From Cognatitamlana sp035818475 (GTDB lineage Bacteria > Bacteroidota > Bacteroidia > Flavobacteriales > Flavobacteriaceae): 64,000 bases of DNA. Below the pieces are notes generated by a model. It made no database searches. It was not told the DNA's origin and worked only from the letters and a program-made list of their open reading frames with translations. This document shows positions 45,333-52,767 of this stretch, piece after piece. The stretch spans positions 1,612,001-1,676,000 of the forward strand of contig NZ_JAYMGV010000001.1 of assembly GCF_035818475.1 (NCBI RefSeq). Reading direction: 5' to 3'. A program made the translations under genes and the position numbers. Numbering within the stretch: the stretch's first letter is position 1; each line of letters opens with the position of its first letter.

Positions 45333-45369
45333 AGGAAACCAGGAAGTTTAACAATTAAAAATAAAGATT

Positions 45370-46026
45370 ATGAAAAAGGTGTTCAAAAAAATAGGAGTAC
45401 TGGCCTTTGTTCTAGTGTTATTTAACTGTTCAACAGTACAAGTGGTAAACTCATGGAAAGGTGATGAAACTCATGGGGTTAATGGAAAAGATGTACTTGT
45501 AATTACAAAAGCTGATGACCATGTTGCAAGAGTGAGGTTTGAAACCGATTTGGTACAAAATCTTAATGAGAATGGGATTAATGCATCAGAAAGCTTTAAA
45601 CTTTTTCCAGAAATGAGTTTGTCCAGGGAATTAAGTCAAAAAGAATTAAAGGCAATTAAAAAGAATATAAAGTCAAATGGTATAGATGTGGTTGTATTAA
45701 CCGCTCTAAAAAGCATAGAAGAATATACAAAAACAGATACTACAGGTCCTGATTATTATATGCACATGCACCCCATGTATTACGGTAGAGGTTTTGGTAG
45801 AGGGTTTTACGGATATTATAATTCATTTTATATAAACTCAACTCCAATAACCAGTGTGACATCAAAAGGGAAAAAGTATATTTTGGAAACATTGACCTAT
45901 GATTTAACAAAACCCGCGGACAATCAATTATTATCTGTTATTACCACAGAAATTGATAACCCGGAAACCCTTGGAGTAACGTCAAAAGATTTTTCAAAGA
46001 AGATAGCGAAAGAGTTAGTAAAATAG
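45370..46026 (+). CDS. Small lipoprotein of unknown function
   Basis: The 218-residue protein has a lipoprotein signal with lipobox LFNCS. It continues TVQVVNSWKGDE, followed by an alpha/beta region (DVLVITKADDHVARVRFETDLVQNL, GIDVVVLTALKSIEEYTKT), a Gly/Tyr/His-rich loop (about residues 130-155, MHMHPMYYGRGFGRGFYGYY) and a C-terminal part (KKYILETLTYDLTKPADNQLLSVI). The fold resembles small envelope lipoproteins of the DUF4136 type, but I am not certain. The His/Met/Tyr-rich loop could bind metal. It belongs to the cluster around the LytS/LytTR pair and carries the first copy of the duplicated terminator. Confidence 0.8.
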   Translation: MKKVFKKIGVLAFVLVLFNCSTVQVVNSWKGDETHGVNGKDVLVITKADDHVARVRFETDLVQNLNENGINASESFKLFPEMSLSRELSQKELKAIKKNIKSNGIDVVVLTALKSIEEYTKTDTTGPDYYMHMHPMYYGRGFGRGFYGYYNSFYINSTPITSVTSKGKKYILETLTYDLTKPADNQLLSVITTEIDNPETLGVTSKDFSKKIAKELVK

Positions 46027-46087
46027 TTTTTTTGATTGGTTAGTTTGGTTAACTGCCGGAGTGATATTCATTACTTCGGCAGTTTTT
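46023..46087 (+). repeat. Direct repeat, copy 1 (contains terminator)
   Basis: ATAGTTTTTTTGATTGGTTA followed by GTTTGGTTAACTGCC and a hairpin is repeated 305 bp downstream (46328-46392) with a handful of substitutions. It starts at the stop codon of the lipoprotein gene and ends in the T-tract. Confidence 0.9.
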
Positions 46088-46089
46088 TT
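46051..46089 (+). terminator. Rho-independent terminator, copy 1
   Basis: AACTGCCGGAGTGAT (46051-46065) pairs with ATTACTTCGGCAGTT (46070-46084) over 15 bp with two G-U pairs, a 4-base loop and a TTTTTTT tail. It ends the lipoprotein gene. Confidence 0.85.
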
Positions 46090-46181
46090 GAAACCTCTAA
46101 GGCAGTTGAAATGATGAATGAAATTTAGCTTTTTAAGTAAAAGGAAATGGAAGGAGGTATAACATATCTGTTGTTCAAAAA

Positions 46182-46271
46182 GCTTCACTTGACTTAAAAG
46201 TTGTTTTACTTAAGCTTTTGGGCGGTTCACTTAAAATATCCCAAATAATAAGAGGTTTGTAAGTAAATTTG
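46182..46271 (+). promoter_or_regulatory. Candidate LytTR-controlled promoter without a downstream ORF
   Basis: Repeats start at 46184 (TTCACTTG), 46205 (TTTACTTA) and 46226 (TTCACTTA), spaced exactly 21 bp, each with G two bases before. The -7 element TAAATTTG (46264-46271) starts 38 bp after the third repeat and lacks a -33 TTG, as expected if an activator is needed. Confidence 0.65.
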
Positions 46272-46327
46272 AATAAGAAATTAAAAAATAAAGCAAGAAT
46301 TCTTATAAGAAGCATATGATATAGAAG

Positions 46328-46392
46328 ATAGTTTTTTTGATTGGTTAGTTTGGTTAATTGCCGGAGTGATATTTATCACTTCGGCAATTTTT
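46328..46392 (+). repeat. Direct repeat, copy 2 (contains terminator)
   Basis: Second copy of the repeat at 46023-46087, offset by exactly 305 bp. Differences are few and mostly lie in pairs that keep the hairpin. Confidence 0.9.
46356..46392 (+). terminator. Rho-independent terminator, copy 2
   Basis: AATTGCCGGAGTGAT (46356-46370) pairs with ATCACTTCGGCAATT (46375-46389), 15 bp with one G-U, 4-base loop and a T-rich tail. Compared with copy 1, a C-G pair became T-A through changes on both arms. Confidence 0.8.
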
Positions 46393-46487
46393 ATTAACCC
46401 CTATTTAAACATTATCTGTTGAAAGTTTACAAAGCAGAATTCAGGTGTCAATTTAGGTTGATGTACTATTATGTATAGGGTTTAATG

Positions 46488-46577
46488 GCTTCACTGTATT
46501 CAGAAGTAGTTTCACTTATGCTTATAGTTACTTCACTTAAAAAGCACCATTAAATACAGGTTTCTAAGGTATTTTTG
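46488..46577 (+). promoter_or_regulatory. Candidate LytTR-controlled promoter of the acidic 140-residue protein gene
   Basis: Repeats start at 46490 (TTCACTGT), 46511 (TTCACTTA) and 46532 (TTCACTTA), spaced exactly 21 bp. The -7 element TATTTTTG (46570-46577) starts 38 bp after the third repeat. Transcription would start near 46584, 33 bases before the ATG. No -33 TTG is at the right spacing. Confidence 0.65.
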
Positions 46578-46616
46578 CTTGAGAAATAATAACTAAAAAA
46601 TAGTAAAATAAGAATT

Positions 46617-47039
46617 ATGAAAACGGGATTTATAACAATGATAGGAGGCGTATCAATTTTGGTTTTAACATCTGTTGGAATAAAAAAGGATGGTGAATTA
46701 TTACACAAAAACTTTGAAATAGAAGGGCAGTATACTCTTGAAAATAATGAAATGGAAAAAGCAAGATATACTACTGAGTTCAGAGATATAGATGAGGAAG
46801 ACAGTATTCTGGAAGTAGAAGATATTAAGCTATATCAAATAGAGGAAGAAGTGAATTTTGGATTTGATACAACGCAACATTTACCCATGGATTTTAATCC
46901 ATATCAAGGCTTAAACTCTAAAGAAGAAATTGATTTTGAGGAAAAACTAGTGTTTGAAATGGTGTTTAATGATGGCACAGAAGAAGAGATTGTTGAGATT
47001 GAAGAGGTTATTGTTTATGAAATAGACAACACTATTTAA
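46617..47039 (+). CDS. Acidic exported protein of unknown function
   Basis: The 140-residue protein has an N-terminal hydrophobic segment (residues 4-21, GFITMIGGVSILVLTSVG) that is either an uncleaved anchor or a signal peptide. The rest is strongly acidic, with runs such as FRDIDEEDSILEVEDI and GTEEEIVEIEEVIVYEID. No domain was recognised. The pattern of alternating hydrophobic and acidic residues near the end suggests beta strands. It follows a 21-bp-spaced triple-repeat promoter and precedes the kinase gene, from which it is separated by a terminator. It is probably a target of the adjacent two-component system. Confidence 0.75.
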   Translation: MKTGFITMIGGVSILVLTSVGIKKDGELLHKNFEIEGQYTLENNEMEKARYTTEFRDIDEEDSILEVEDIKLYQIEEEVNFGFDTTQHLPMDFNPYQGLNSKEEIDFEEKLVFEMVFNDGTEEEIVEIEEVIVYEIDNTI

Positions 47040-47084
47040 AAAATCTTTTTAACCCCGTGATGATTAATAGCAATTCTCTGAATT

Positions 47085-47116
47085 GAGACTGCCTTTGGGG
47101 TTAGGCAGTCTCTTTT
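47085..47116 (+). terminator. Rho-independent terminator
   Basis: GAGACTGCC (47085-47093) pairs perfectly with GGCAGTCTC (47104-47112) across a 10-base loop and is followed by TTTTCT. It separates the acidic protein gene from the kinase gene. Confidence 0.8.
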
Positions 47117-47147
47117 CTCGTTTAAAAGAAATCATAATTAAATATCT

Positions 47148-47155
47148 TAACTTTG
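47148..47155 (+). promoter_or_regulatory. Predicted -7 element of the kinase/regulator operon
   Basis: TAACTTTG matches TAnnTTTG exactly. It overlaps the upstream TTG (47153) that could otherwise be taken as the kinase start, so translation more likely begins at a later codon. Confidence 0.45.
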
Positions 47156-47188
47156 TTTATATCTTATGTCATAAATAATAAAACTATC

Positions 47189-48214
47189 TTGGAATTTAAA
47201 AAAACCAAACCTTCTATTCTTCTTGGTATCGCTCTATTGATATCATTTTTAATTAATTTACCCAGAATATTAAAACTATATGAAGTTGTTGAACGTTTAT
47301 CAGACACCTTCCCCGACGTATCTGTAAAAGATATTCTATTAAGAATGCTTATTCTGTTTGTGTATTCCTGGGGGCTACTTCAAATTAATACCAATTGGAA
47401 ATTATTGTATTCAAGAATAAGTATTTGGTCAAAAAGTGTTATTAGGCTATTGGCTAACCTTTTGGTTTATTTCTCTATAGTTTCTTTATTCGTTTATGTT
47501 CGCGAGCAGTTAACAGGAGAAGTGATGAGTGATTTTGATAGCTCAATTTTATATATTGTTTATGGTGTTGTGCTGCTTATTATAGTTTTTATATCAAGAA
47601 TTATAAGATTTCAAATGGCACATCAGGTAAACCTGGCTGAAAAGGAGTTATTAAAACAACAAAGTTTAAGAAATGAATTGGAAGCTTTAAAAAACCAGAT
47701 TAATCCTCATTTTTTATTCAATTCATTAAACTCACTAAACTCATTAATAAGAGATAATAAGCAGGCTACTACGTTTGTAAACAAACTGTCATTTATGTAT
47801 AGGTATATTTTACAAAGTGGAAGCGAAGATTTAGTATCACTTAAAGAAGAATTGCAGTTTTTAGAAAGTTATGTATATTTAATAAAAACTAGGTATAGGG
47901 ATCGTTTTAAAATAGAAATTAATATTGAAGATGATTTATTGAATGAAAAATTACCAACACTGGCATTGCAATTATTGGTGGAAAATGCGGTAAAGCATAG
48001 CGAAATATCAGAAACCAATCCACTATTGGTAAAAGTATATTCAAAAGATAGTTATGTAATAGTTGAAAATGTTATCAGGCCAAGAACCACTTTTGTTGAT
48101 AGTACAGGTAATGGCTTGATAAATTTAGATAAACGTTATCAAATACTGGTTAAGAAAAGTATTGTTATAAGTGATACAGACCAAGTGTTTAAAGTTAAAC
48201 TACCTTTAAAGTAA
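47189..48214 (+). CDS. LytS-type sensor histidine kinase (His_kinase family)
   Basis: The protein has four hydrophobic segments in its first about 130 residues, then a coiled coil and the His_kinase core LKNQINPHFLFNSLNSLNSL with the phospho-accepting His at residue 174 (from the chosen start), and an ATPase part with LALQLLVENAVKHSE (N box) and TGNGLINLDKRY (G box). No extracellular sensor domain is visible, so it senses in or at the membrane. I use TTG at 47189 (EFKKTKPSILLG follows) because the TTG at 47153 lies inside the predicted -7 box; no in-frame ATG exists near. It is followed after 5 bp by its response regulator. Confidence 0.9.
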   Translation: MEFKKTKPSILLGIALLISFLINLPRILKLYEVVERLSDTFPDVSVKDILLRMLILFVYSWGLLQINTNWKLLYSRISIWSKSVIRLLANLLVYFSIVSLFVYVREQLTGEVMSDFDSSILYIVYGVVLLIIVFISRIIRFQMAHQVNLAEKELLKQQSLRNELEALKNQINPHFLFNSLNSLNSLIRDNKQATTFVNKLSFMYRYILQSGSEDLVSLKEELQFLESYVYLIKTRYRDRFKIEINIEDDLLNEKLPTLALQLLVENAVKHSEISETNPLLVKVYSKDSYVIVENVIRPRTTFVDSTGNGLINLDKRYQILVKKSIVISDTDQVFKVKLPLK

Positions 48215-48219
48215 ACCCT

Positions 48220-48981
48220 ATGAAAGTTGTCATTGTAGAAGACGAAATAGCAGCAAGCGAAAATCTTACGTATTTAATCAATACTATTGATCCTAATATT
48301 GAAATATTGACAGTTTTAGATTCGGTTAAATCATCTGTTGATTATTTTTCAAAAGGAACTGAAGCTGATTTAATCTTTATGGATATTCATTTGGCTGACG
48401 GTATTTCATTTGAAATTTTTGAACAGGTGTCTTTAAGTACCCCTGTAATATTTACAACGGCTTACGATCAATATGCTATAAAGGCTTTTAAAGTAAATAG
48501 TATTGATTATTTGCTTAAGCCCATTAATGAGGAGGAGTTAGAAGAGGCTATAAACAAGTTTAAAAGTCAATCTAAATCAGAACAGCCCGTTGATAATCAA
48601 ATAGAAGGTTTGATGCAATTGTTACAAACAAAAAATAAGGCTTACAAAACCACTTATTTGGTACATCATAGAGATGAACTTCTTCCAATAAAAACAGAAG
48701 ATATTGCCTATTTCTATATTGAAACAGGTATTGTTAAAGGGGTGACATTCACTAATAAATCTTATATTATAGATAAAAAACTAGAAGATATTGAAAGTGA
48801 ATTGAACCCGGAATTATTTTATAGGATCAATAGGCAATTTATAATCAATAGAAATGCTGTAGCCAATATTAAGTTTTACTTTAATGGCAAGCTTATTGTT
48901 AATGTAAACCCACCGTTTTCAGAGCGTATTGTTGTAAGTAAAGCCAAAGCTTCAGATGTTAAGAATTGGATGAATTTATAA
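48220..48981 (+). CDS. LytTR-family response regulator
   Basis: The 253-residue protein has a receiver domain (residues 1-120) with acidic pair VEDE, phospho-acceptor Asp55 in LIFMDIHLADG, Thr in VIFTTAYDQY and Lys in DYLLKPI. The C-terminal LytTR DNA-binding domain (about 150-250) shows IAYFYIETGIVKGVTF, LFYRINRQFIINRNAVANIK and the terminal LIVNVNPPFSERIVVSKAKA. LytTR proteins bind direct repeats spaced about 21 bp; repeats of exactly that spacing occur at four promoters within 4 kb of this gene. It is the likely activator of those promoters. It forms an operon with the kinase. Confidence 0.94.
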   Translation: MKVVIVEDEIAASENLTYLINTIDPNIEILTVLDSVKSSVDYFSKGTEADLIFMDIHLADGISFEIFEQVSLSTPVIFTTAYDQYAIKAFKVNSIDYLLKPINEEELEEAINKFKSQSKSEQPVDNQIEGLMQLLQTKNKAYKTTYLVHHRDELLPIKTEDIAYFYIETGIVKGVTFTNKSYIIDKKLEDIESELNPELFYRINRQFIINRNAVANIKFYFNGKLIVNVNPPFSERIVVSKAKASDVKNWMNL

Positions 48982-49014
48982 GTGTTCGGTTTAATTTTAA
49001 CAATTGTTTTTTTA

Positions 49015-49104
49015 GGCTCAGGTTTCAAATAGGCCGTTTTACTTAGCATTTTTACTGCTTAATATTGTTTTTAATTTAGATCAGGATACTGCAAAGTATT
49101 TTTG
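49015..49104 (+). promoter_or_regulatory. Candidate LytTR-controlled promoter of the 145-residue secreted protein gene
   Basis: Positions 49017 (CTCAGGTT), 49038 (TTTACTTA) and 49059 (TTAATATT) are spaced exactly 21 bp; each has G two bases before, and the middle one is a full match. The -7 element TATTTTTG (49097-49104) starts 38 bp after the third position, as in two other promoters here. Confidence 0.5.
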
Positions 49105-49127
49105 ACTATAATTAAAAAACAAAAATC

Positions 49128-49565
49128 ATGAAAACAATCAAATTAGTATCGACAATTACATTACTTCTGGTAGCTTTAAATGTAAGTGCTCAAACGTTAA
49201 GTAAAAAGCAACAGGAAAGAGAAAATAATGAAGTTACATTATTAACCCAGGCAGAAAAAGAGGAGATACAATTGTGGTTCTACCAGGAAGTTCAGGATAT
49301 GAACATGGATGAAGAGACGCTTGCTGCATATGAATCCAACCTATTGGTATATACTTCAAGAATGATGCGTCTGGACGATAAAGATCTAGGTTATACCCAA
49401 GATGAAATTGTATCAAAGTTTGATGACCTTATAAAAGAGTTAAACAAAAAGATGGAAGATATTTTACCTGAAGAACAATATAATATTCATGAGTTTAATT
49501 TCAAAGTGCTATCAGGTTATGTGAAATTAAGAATGAATATTGAAACTCCAACTGTCAATGGTTAA
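49128..49565 (+). CDS. Small secreted protein of unknown function
   Basis: The 145-residue protein has a signal peptide ending near VSAQ, followed by a charged helix (TLSKKQQERENNEVTLLTQAE) and further amphipathic helices (MDEETLAAYESNLLVYTSRM, IVSKFDDLIKELNKKMEDIL). The Asp/Glu/Lys-rich helical layout looks like small periplasmic binding or chaperone-like proteins, but no family was recognised. It lies directly after the two-component genes and has its own triple-repeat promoter, so it is probably a target of the LytTR regulator. Confidence 0.78.
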   Translation: MKTIKLVSTITLLLVALNVSAQTLSKKQQERENNEVTLLTQAEKEEIQLWFYQEVQDMNMDEETLAAYESNLLVYTSRMMRLDDKDLGYTQDEIVSKFDDLIKELNKKMEDILPEEQYNIHEFNFKVLSGYVKLRMNIETPTVNG

Positions 49566-49610
49566 TGTGGATAGGAATTAAAATTAAAGGTTAAATAATG
49601 TCTATTTTAC

Positions 49611-49659
49611 GGAGGAAGAAATCATATGTTTAAAGCTTAAATTCATATAGATTTCCTCC
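49611..49659. terminator. Imperfect long inverted repeat between convergent genes
   Basis: GGAGGAAGAAATCATATG (49611-49628) pairs with CATATAGATTTCCTCC (49644-49659) with small bulges. It spans the stop of the minus-strand gene and follows the plus-strand gene, so it may end both transcripts. No pure T-tract is present. Confidence 0.4.
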
Positions 49660-50451
49660 TTCACTTTTATTCCTTTCGTCCGTGATATAAACCGTATTAT
49701 TATTTTTAAAACAGATACCTTCTTTTTGAGAGGAATGATCAAACGTTAATACTTCAATAGTGCCTTTAAAAAAAATGTCGGATTCAAAATTGGTGATTTT
49801 CCATAGCCTGTCATGAGTTAGAAGTACTACAGTTTTACCATCATTACTAATATCGGCTGAAGTTATTTTTTTGCGTTTACTTTTTAAATTAAATTGAGTT
49901 ACCAATTTAGCAGTATGTTTTCCTGTTTTATTTGGTACTTTTAAAAGTGTACTGGATTTATTCTCTTTACTAAAAATATAGAAATGATCATCAAATAGAA
50001 AAAAGGCTTCGAAATCTTTCGGCTTTACTTTTTTCGGAAGCACAAAATGGATGATTTCAGCTGTTGTTTTATTTGATTTTAAGTCGGTGATTTTATAAAT
50101 AGTAAAGGCATCACGGTTTTTGCTATTATTTCCAAAATCACCGATGTATAAGTTTCCTGAAGGGTCTGAAGTTAAATCTTCCCAATCAATATTGCTGGCG
50201 TTATTAATATCAATATCTTTTACAATCTTTCCATTTAAATCCAGTCCGTAAATATGGTTTTTGTTGCCGGAATCTTCAATAGTCCAGAGCAAGTCAGAAT
50301 GGGCTACTTTTTCAATGGCAGAAGCTTCTTTTAAACTATTTGGTAAATTAGCAATAAGTTTTAATTTCCCTGTATGACATGAGGTTAAGACCAGTGATAA
50401 TAGAAATAGTTTATGAATAGAATAACACATTGTTTTTAGAATTTTCATCAA
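49630..50451 (-). CDS. Lipoprotein with beta-propeller-like repeats (SdiA-regulated/phytase-like fold)
   Basis: The 273-residue protein has a lipoprotein signal with lipobox VLTSC. Repeating blade-like segments follow: EASAIEKVAHSDLLWTIEDSG, IYGLDLNGKIVKDIDI, WEDLTSDPSGNLYIGDFGNNS, DFEAFFLFDDHFYIFSKE, ITSADISNDGKTVVLLTHDRLWKI and QKEGICFKNNNTVYITDERN. This is the pattern of six- or seven-bladed propellers of the SdiA-regulated/esterase-like-phytase type. The start could also be Met2 or Met8. No enzymatic residues are certain. It is monocistronic and convergent with the small secreted protein gene. Confidence 0.75.
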   Translation of the reverse strand: MMKILKTMCYSIHKLFLLSLVLTSCHTGKLKLIANLPNSLKEASAIEKVAHSDLLWTIEDSGNKNHIYGLDLNGKIVKDIDINNASNIDWEDLTSDPSGNLYIGDFGNNSKNRDAFTIYKITDLKSNKTTAEIIHFVLPKKVKPKDFEAFFLFDDHFYIFSKENKSSTLLKVPNKTGKHTAKLVTQFNLKSKRKKITSADISNDGKTVVLLTHDRLWKITNFESDIFFKGTIEVLTFDHSSQKEGICFKNNNTVYITDERNKSEGGNLYEFKL

Positions 50452-50560
50452 AATTAAGGCTTAATAAACCAATCAGAAATTTTAAATCTTAAACTATTTA
50501 TAAAAAGATGTAAAAACCTTCTATAATTTAATAGATTTATAGAGAAAAAGTAATTGACTT

Positions 50561-51436
50561 ATGACTACTGTAAATGATTTATTAAATCTCTTGATATTAG
50601 AAAAAATAAATGATTCTGTGTATAATGGTATAAGCAAAACTGTGGGTAGTCCGGTGGTGTTTGGAGGCCAGGTTTTAGCTCAAGCTATAAATGCAGCAAG
50701 TAGAACAATTACTAATCAAAGAGTATTACATTCATTGCATGCTTATTTTTTAGAGGCAGGAGATTTAAGCTGCCCAATAACCTATAATGTGAGTATTATT
50801 AGAGATGGAGGTAGTTTTTCTGTAAGGCGGGTTACTGCAAGCCAGAATGATACTATTATATTTATTTTAGCAGCTTCATTTCATAAAAAAGAAGAGGGGT
50901 ATAATCATCAAATAGAAATGAAATCGGGATTAAAACAACCAGAAGACCTATTGAGTTGGACCGATATTTTAAATCAGTTTGGTGATTTTTTACCAAAAAG
51001 CTTAAAAGCCTTTTTTGAAATTGAACGTCCTATAGAGTTTAAACCCACAGAGATTGTAAACCCTATGGATAAAAAAGATTTGCCACCTTTTATTGATGTC
51101 TGGTTTAAGTTAAAAGGAGATATAAAGGATTTAGATCTGGCTACAAAGCAGCAAATTTTAACCTATATTTCTGATTACAATATTTTAGTTTCAGCACTAA
51201 ATCCTCATGCAAGTAAAGCACATTGGGGAAATACTCAAACGGCGAGTTTAGATCATTCTATGTGGTTTTTCAGGGATTTTGATTTTTCAGATTGGATGCT
51301 TTTTTCTATGGAATCACCAAGTACGTCAGGAGCCAGAGGTTTTGCCAGAGGTCATGTTTTTACAAGAGAAGGAAAGCTAATTGCTTCTGTGGCACAGGAA
51401 GGATTGATGCGTCCAATTGTAAAAAACAAAACTTAA
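50561..51436 (+). CDS. tesB: Acyl-CoA thioesterase II
   Basis: The 291-residue protein has the double hot-dog fold of TesB: VFGGQVLAQAINAASRTI, LHSLHAYFLEAGDLSCPITY and IRDGGSFSVRRVTASQ in the first half; DYNILVSALNPHA with a catalytic-type Asp, ASLDHSMWFFRDF and GKLIASVAQEGLMRP in the second. It hydrolyses acyl-CoA to free acid and CoA in the cytoplasm. It stands alone upstream of the flavoprotein gene. A short stretch after it (51470-51559) looks like a leftover of another gene. Confidence 0.93.
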   Translation: MTTVNDLLNLLILEKINDSVYNGISKTVGSPVVFGGQVLAQAINAASRTITNQRVLHSLHAYFLEAGDLSCPITYNVSIIRDGGSFSVRRVTASQNDTIIFILAASFHKKEEGYNHQIEMKSGLKQPEDLLSWTDILNQFGDFLPKSLKAFFEIERPIEFKPTEIVNPMDKKDLPPFIDVWFKLKGDIKDLDLATKQQILTYISDYNILVSALNPHASKAHWGNTQTASLDHSMWFFRDFDFSDWMLFSMESPSTSGARGFARGHVFTREGKLIASVAQEGLMRPIVKNKT

Positions 51437-51469
51437 AATGTTGAAAACTGACGATAAAGGAATTAAGGC

Positions 51470-51559
51470 ATAGTTAGCGAAAAAACTTTAGAACCTTTGC
51501 AAAAGGCCATAGATTTTAGTGTTGATAATTTAATCCCTGATCTTTTAGGTAGTATATGA
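51470..51559 (+). pseudogene. Possible gene remnant between tesB and the flavoprotein gene
   Basis: The stretch reads in one frame as SEKTLEPLQKAIDFSVDN followed by LIPDLLGSI and a TGA that overlaps the next ATG. The only plausible start, ATG at 51438, is in a different frame and stops at TAG 51471, so a frameshift or loss of the 5' part is needed. It may equally be chance coding. Confidence 0.2.
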
Positions 51560-52767
51560 TAAAGAAAAATGTAATTATTGTTGGAGGGGGAGCGGCAGGC
51601 TTTTTTGCTGCTGTAAATATAGCAGAACAAAACCCTGATTTGAAGGTTACTATTTTAGAACGTGCTAAAGAAGGTTTAGCTAAGGTGAAAGTGTCAGGCG
51701 GGGGGCGCTGTAATGTAACTCATGCTGAGTTTATTCCCTCGGAATTGGTTCAGAATTATCCTAGGGGAGAAAAAGAACTATTGGGGCCTTTTCATCAATT
51801 TATGACCGGAGATACCATTGAGTGGTTTGAAAAACGTGGTGTAGAACTAAAAATTGAAGAAGATGGTAGAATGTTTCCGGTTTCCAATACCTCTCAAACC
51901 ATTATTGATTGTTTTTTGGATGAAGCTAAAAAACATAAGGTAGAGGTTTTATATAATCATATTGTAAAGTCTATTGATAAGGACAAAGCACATTTTATTA
52001 TTGAAACTTCACAAGGCGAATTTTTATCTGATTGTATATTAATAGCTACCGGAAGTAATCCTAAAATCTGGAAGTTATTAGAACATTTAGGACATACTGT
52101 CCTGAACCCTGTGCCGTCATTGTTTACATTTAATATAACTGATGAACGCATACAGGATATTCCCGGAGTTGTTGCTCAAAATGTTGAGATTAATGTGTTA
52201 GAAACCAATTTATATAGTGAGGGGCCTTTGTTGATAACACATTGGGGAATGAGCGCCCCGTCTATTTTAAAGCTTTCAGCTTTTGGGGCACTGGAATTAG
52301 CAAAACGAGATTATAAATTTAAGATACAAATCAATTTTATACGGGAATCGTTTGAAAGTTGTTTAAATGCACTTAAAGTATGGAAACAAGAATTACCTAA
52401 AAAGACTATATATAAATCAACACAGTTTGGTTTGCCTAAACGTTTATGGCATAAATTGGTTTTAGCATCAAACATCAGTCAGGAGACCCGTTGGGCAGAC
52501 TTAAACAAATCACAGTTAGAACATTTGGCAGCTCAATTAACACAAGCCGTTTTTAGCGTGAATGGAAAAAGCACTTTTAAAGAAGAGTTTGTTACAGCAG
52601 GTGGTGTAAACCTAAAGGAGGTTAATTTTAAAACCTTTGAAAGCAGACTCATCAAAAACCTCTATTTTGCAGGAGAAGTTTTAAATATTGATGCCGTTAC
52701 CGGAGGGTTTAATTTCCAAAATGCCTGGACCGGAGCTTATATTGCAGCTCAAAATATTTCTAAATAA
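51556..52767 (+). CDS. NAD(P)/FAD-dependent oxidoreductase (HI0933/BaiN-like flavoprotein)
   Basis: The 403-residue protein starts with an FAD-binding Rossmann motif (VIIVGGGAAGFFAAVNIAEQ), then ILERAKEG and KVSGGGRCNVTHAE, the signature of the HI0933/BaiN family. ILIATGSNPKIWKLLEHLGH and the C-terminal VTAGGVNLKEVNFKTFESR and NLYFAGEVLNIDAVTGGFN complete the family pattern. It is a cytoplasmic flavoprotein; substrates of most members are unknown. It is directly followed (no gap) by the DUF1697 gene. Confidence 0.9.
   Translation: MIKKNVIIVGGGAAGFFAAVNIAEQNPDLKVTILERAKEGLAKVKVSGGGRCNVTHAEFIPSELVQNYPRGEKELLGPFHQFMTGDTIEWFEKRGVELKIEEDGRMFPVSNTSQTIIDCFLDEAKKHKVEVLYNHIVKSIDKDKAHFIIETSQGEFLSDCILIATGSNPKIWKLLEHLGHTVLNPVPSLFTFNITDERIQDIPGVVAQNVEINVLETNLYSEGPLLITHWGMSAPSILKLSAFGALELAKRDYKFKIQINFIRESFESCLNALKVWKQELPKKTIYKSTQFGLPKRLWHKLVLASNISQETRWADLNKSQLEHLAAQLTQAVFSVNGKSTFKEEFVTAGGVNLKEVNFKTFESRLIKNLYFAGEVLNIDAVTGGFNFQNAWTGAYIAAQNISK

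Larger units (their letters stand above)
46278..46392 (+). ncRNA. Candidate small RNA (or remnant of a lost gene)
   Basis: The promoter at 46264-46271 predicts a transcript starting near 46278 and ending in the terminator at 46356-46392, about 115 bases long. It contains no usable reading frame (the only ATG, 46317, meets TAG after one codon). The body contains AAGAATTCTTATAAGAAGC, which can fold on itself. Either the unit makes a regulatory RNA, or it is what is left of a tandem-duplicated gene whose coding part was deleted. Confidence 0.4.
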
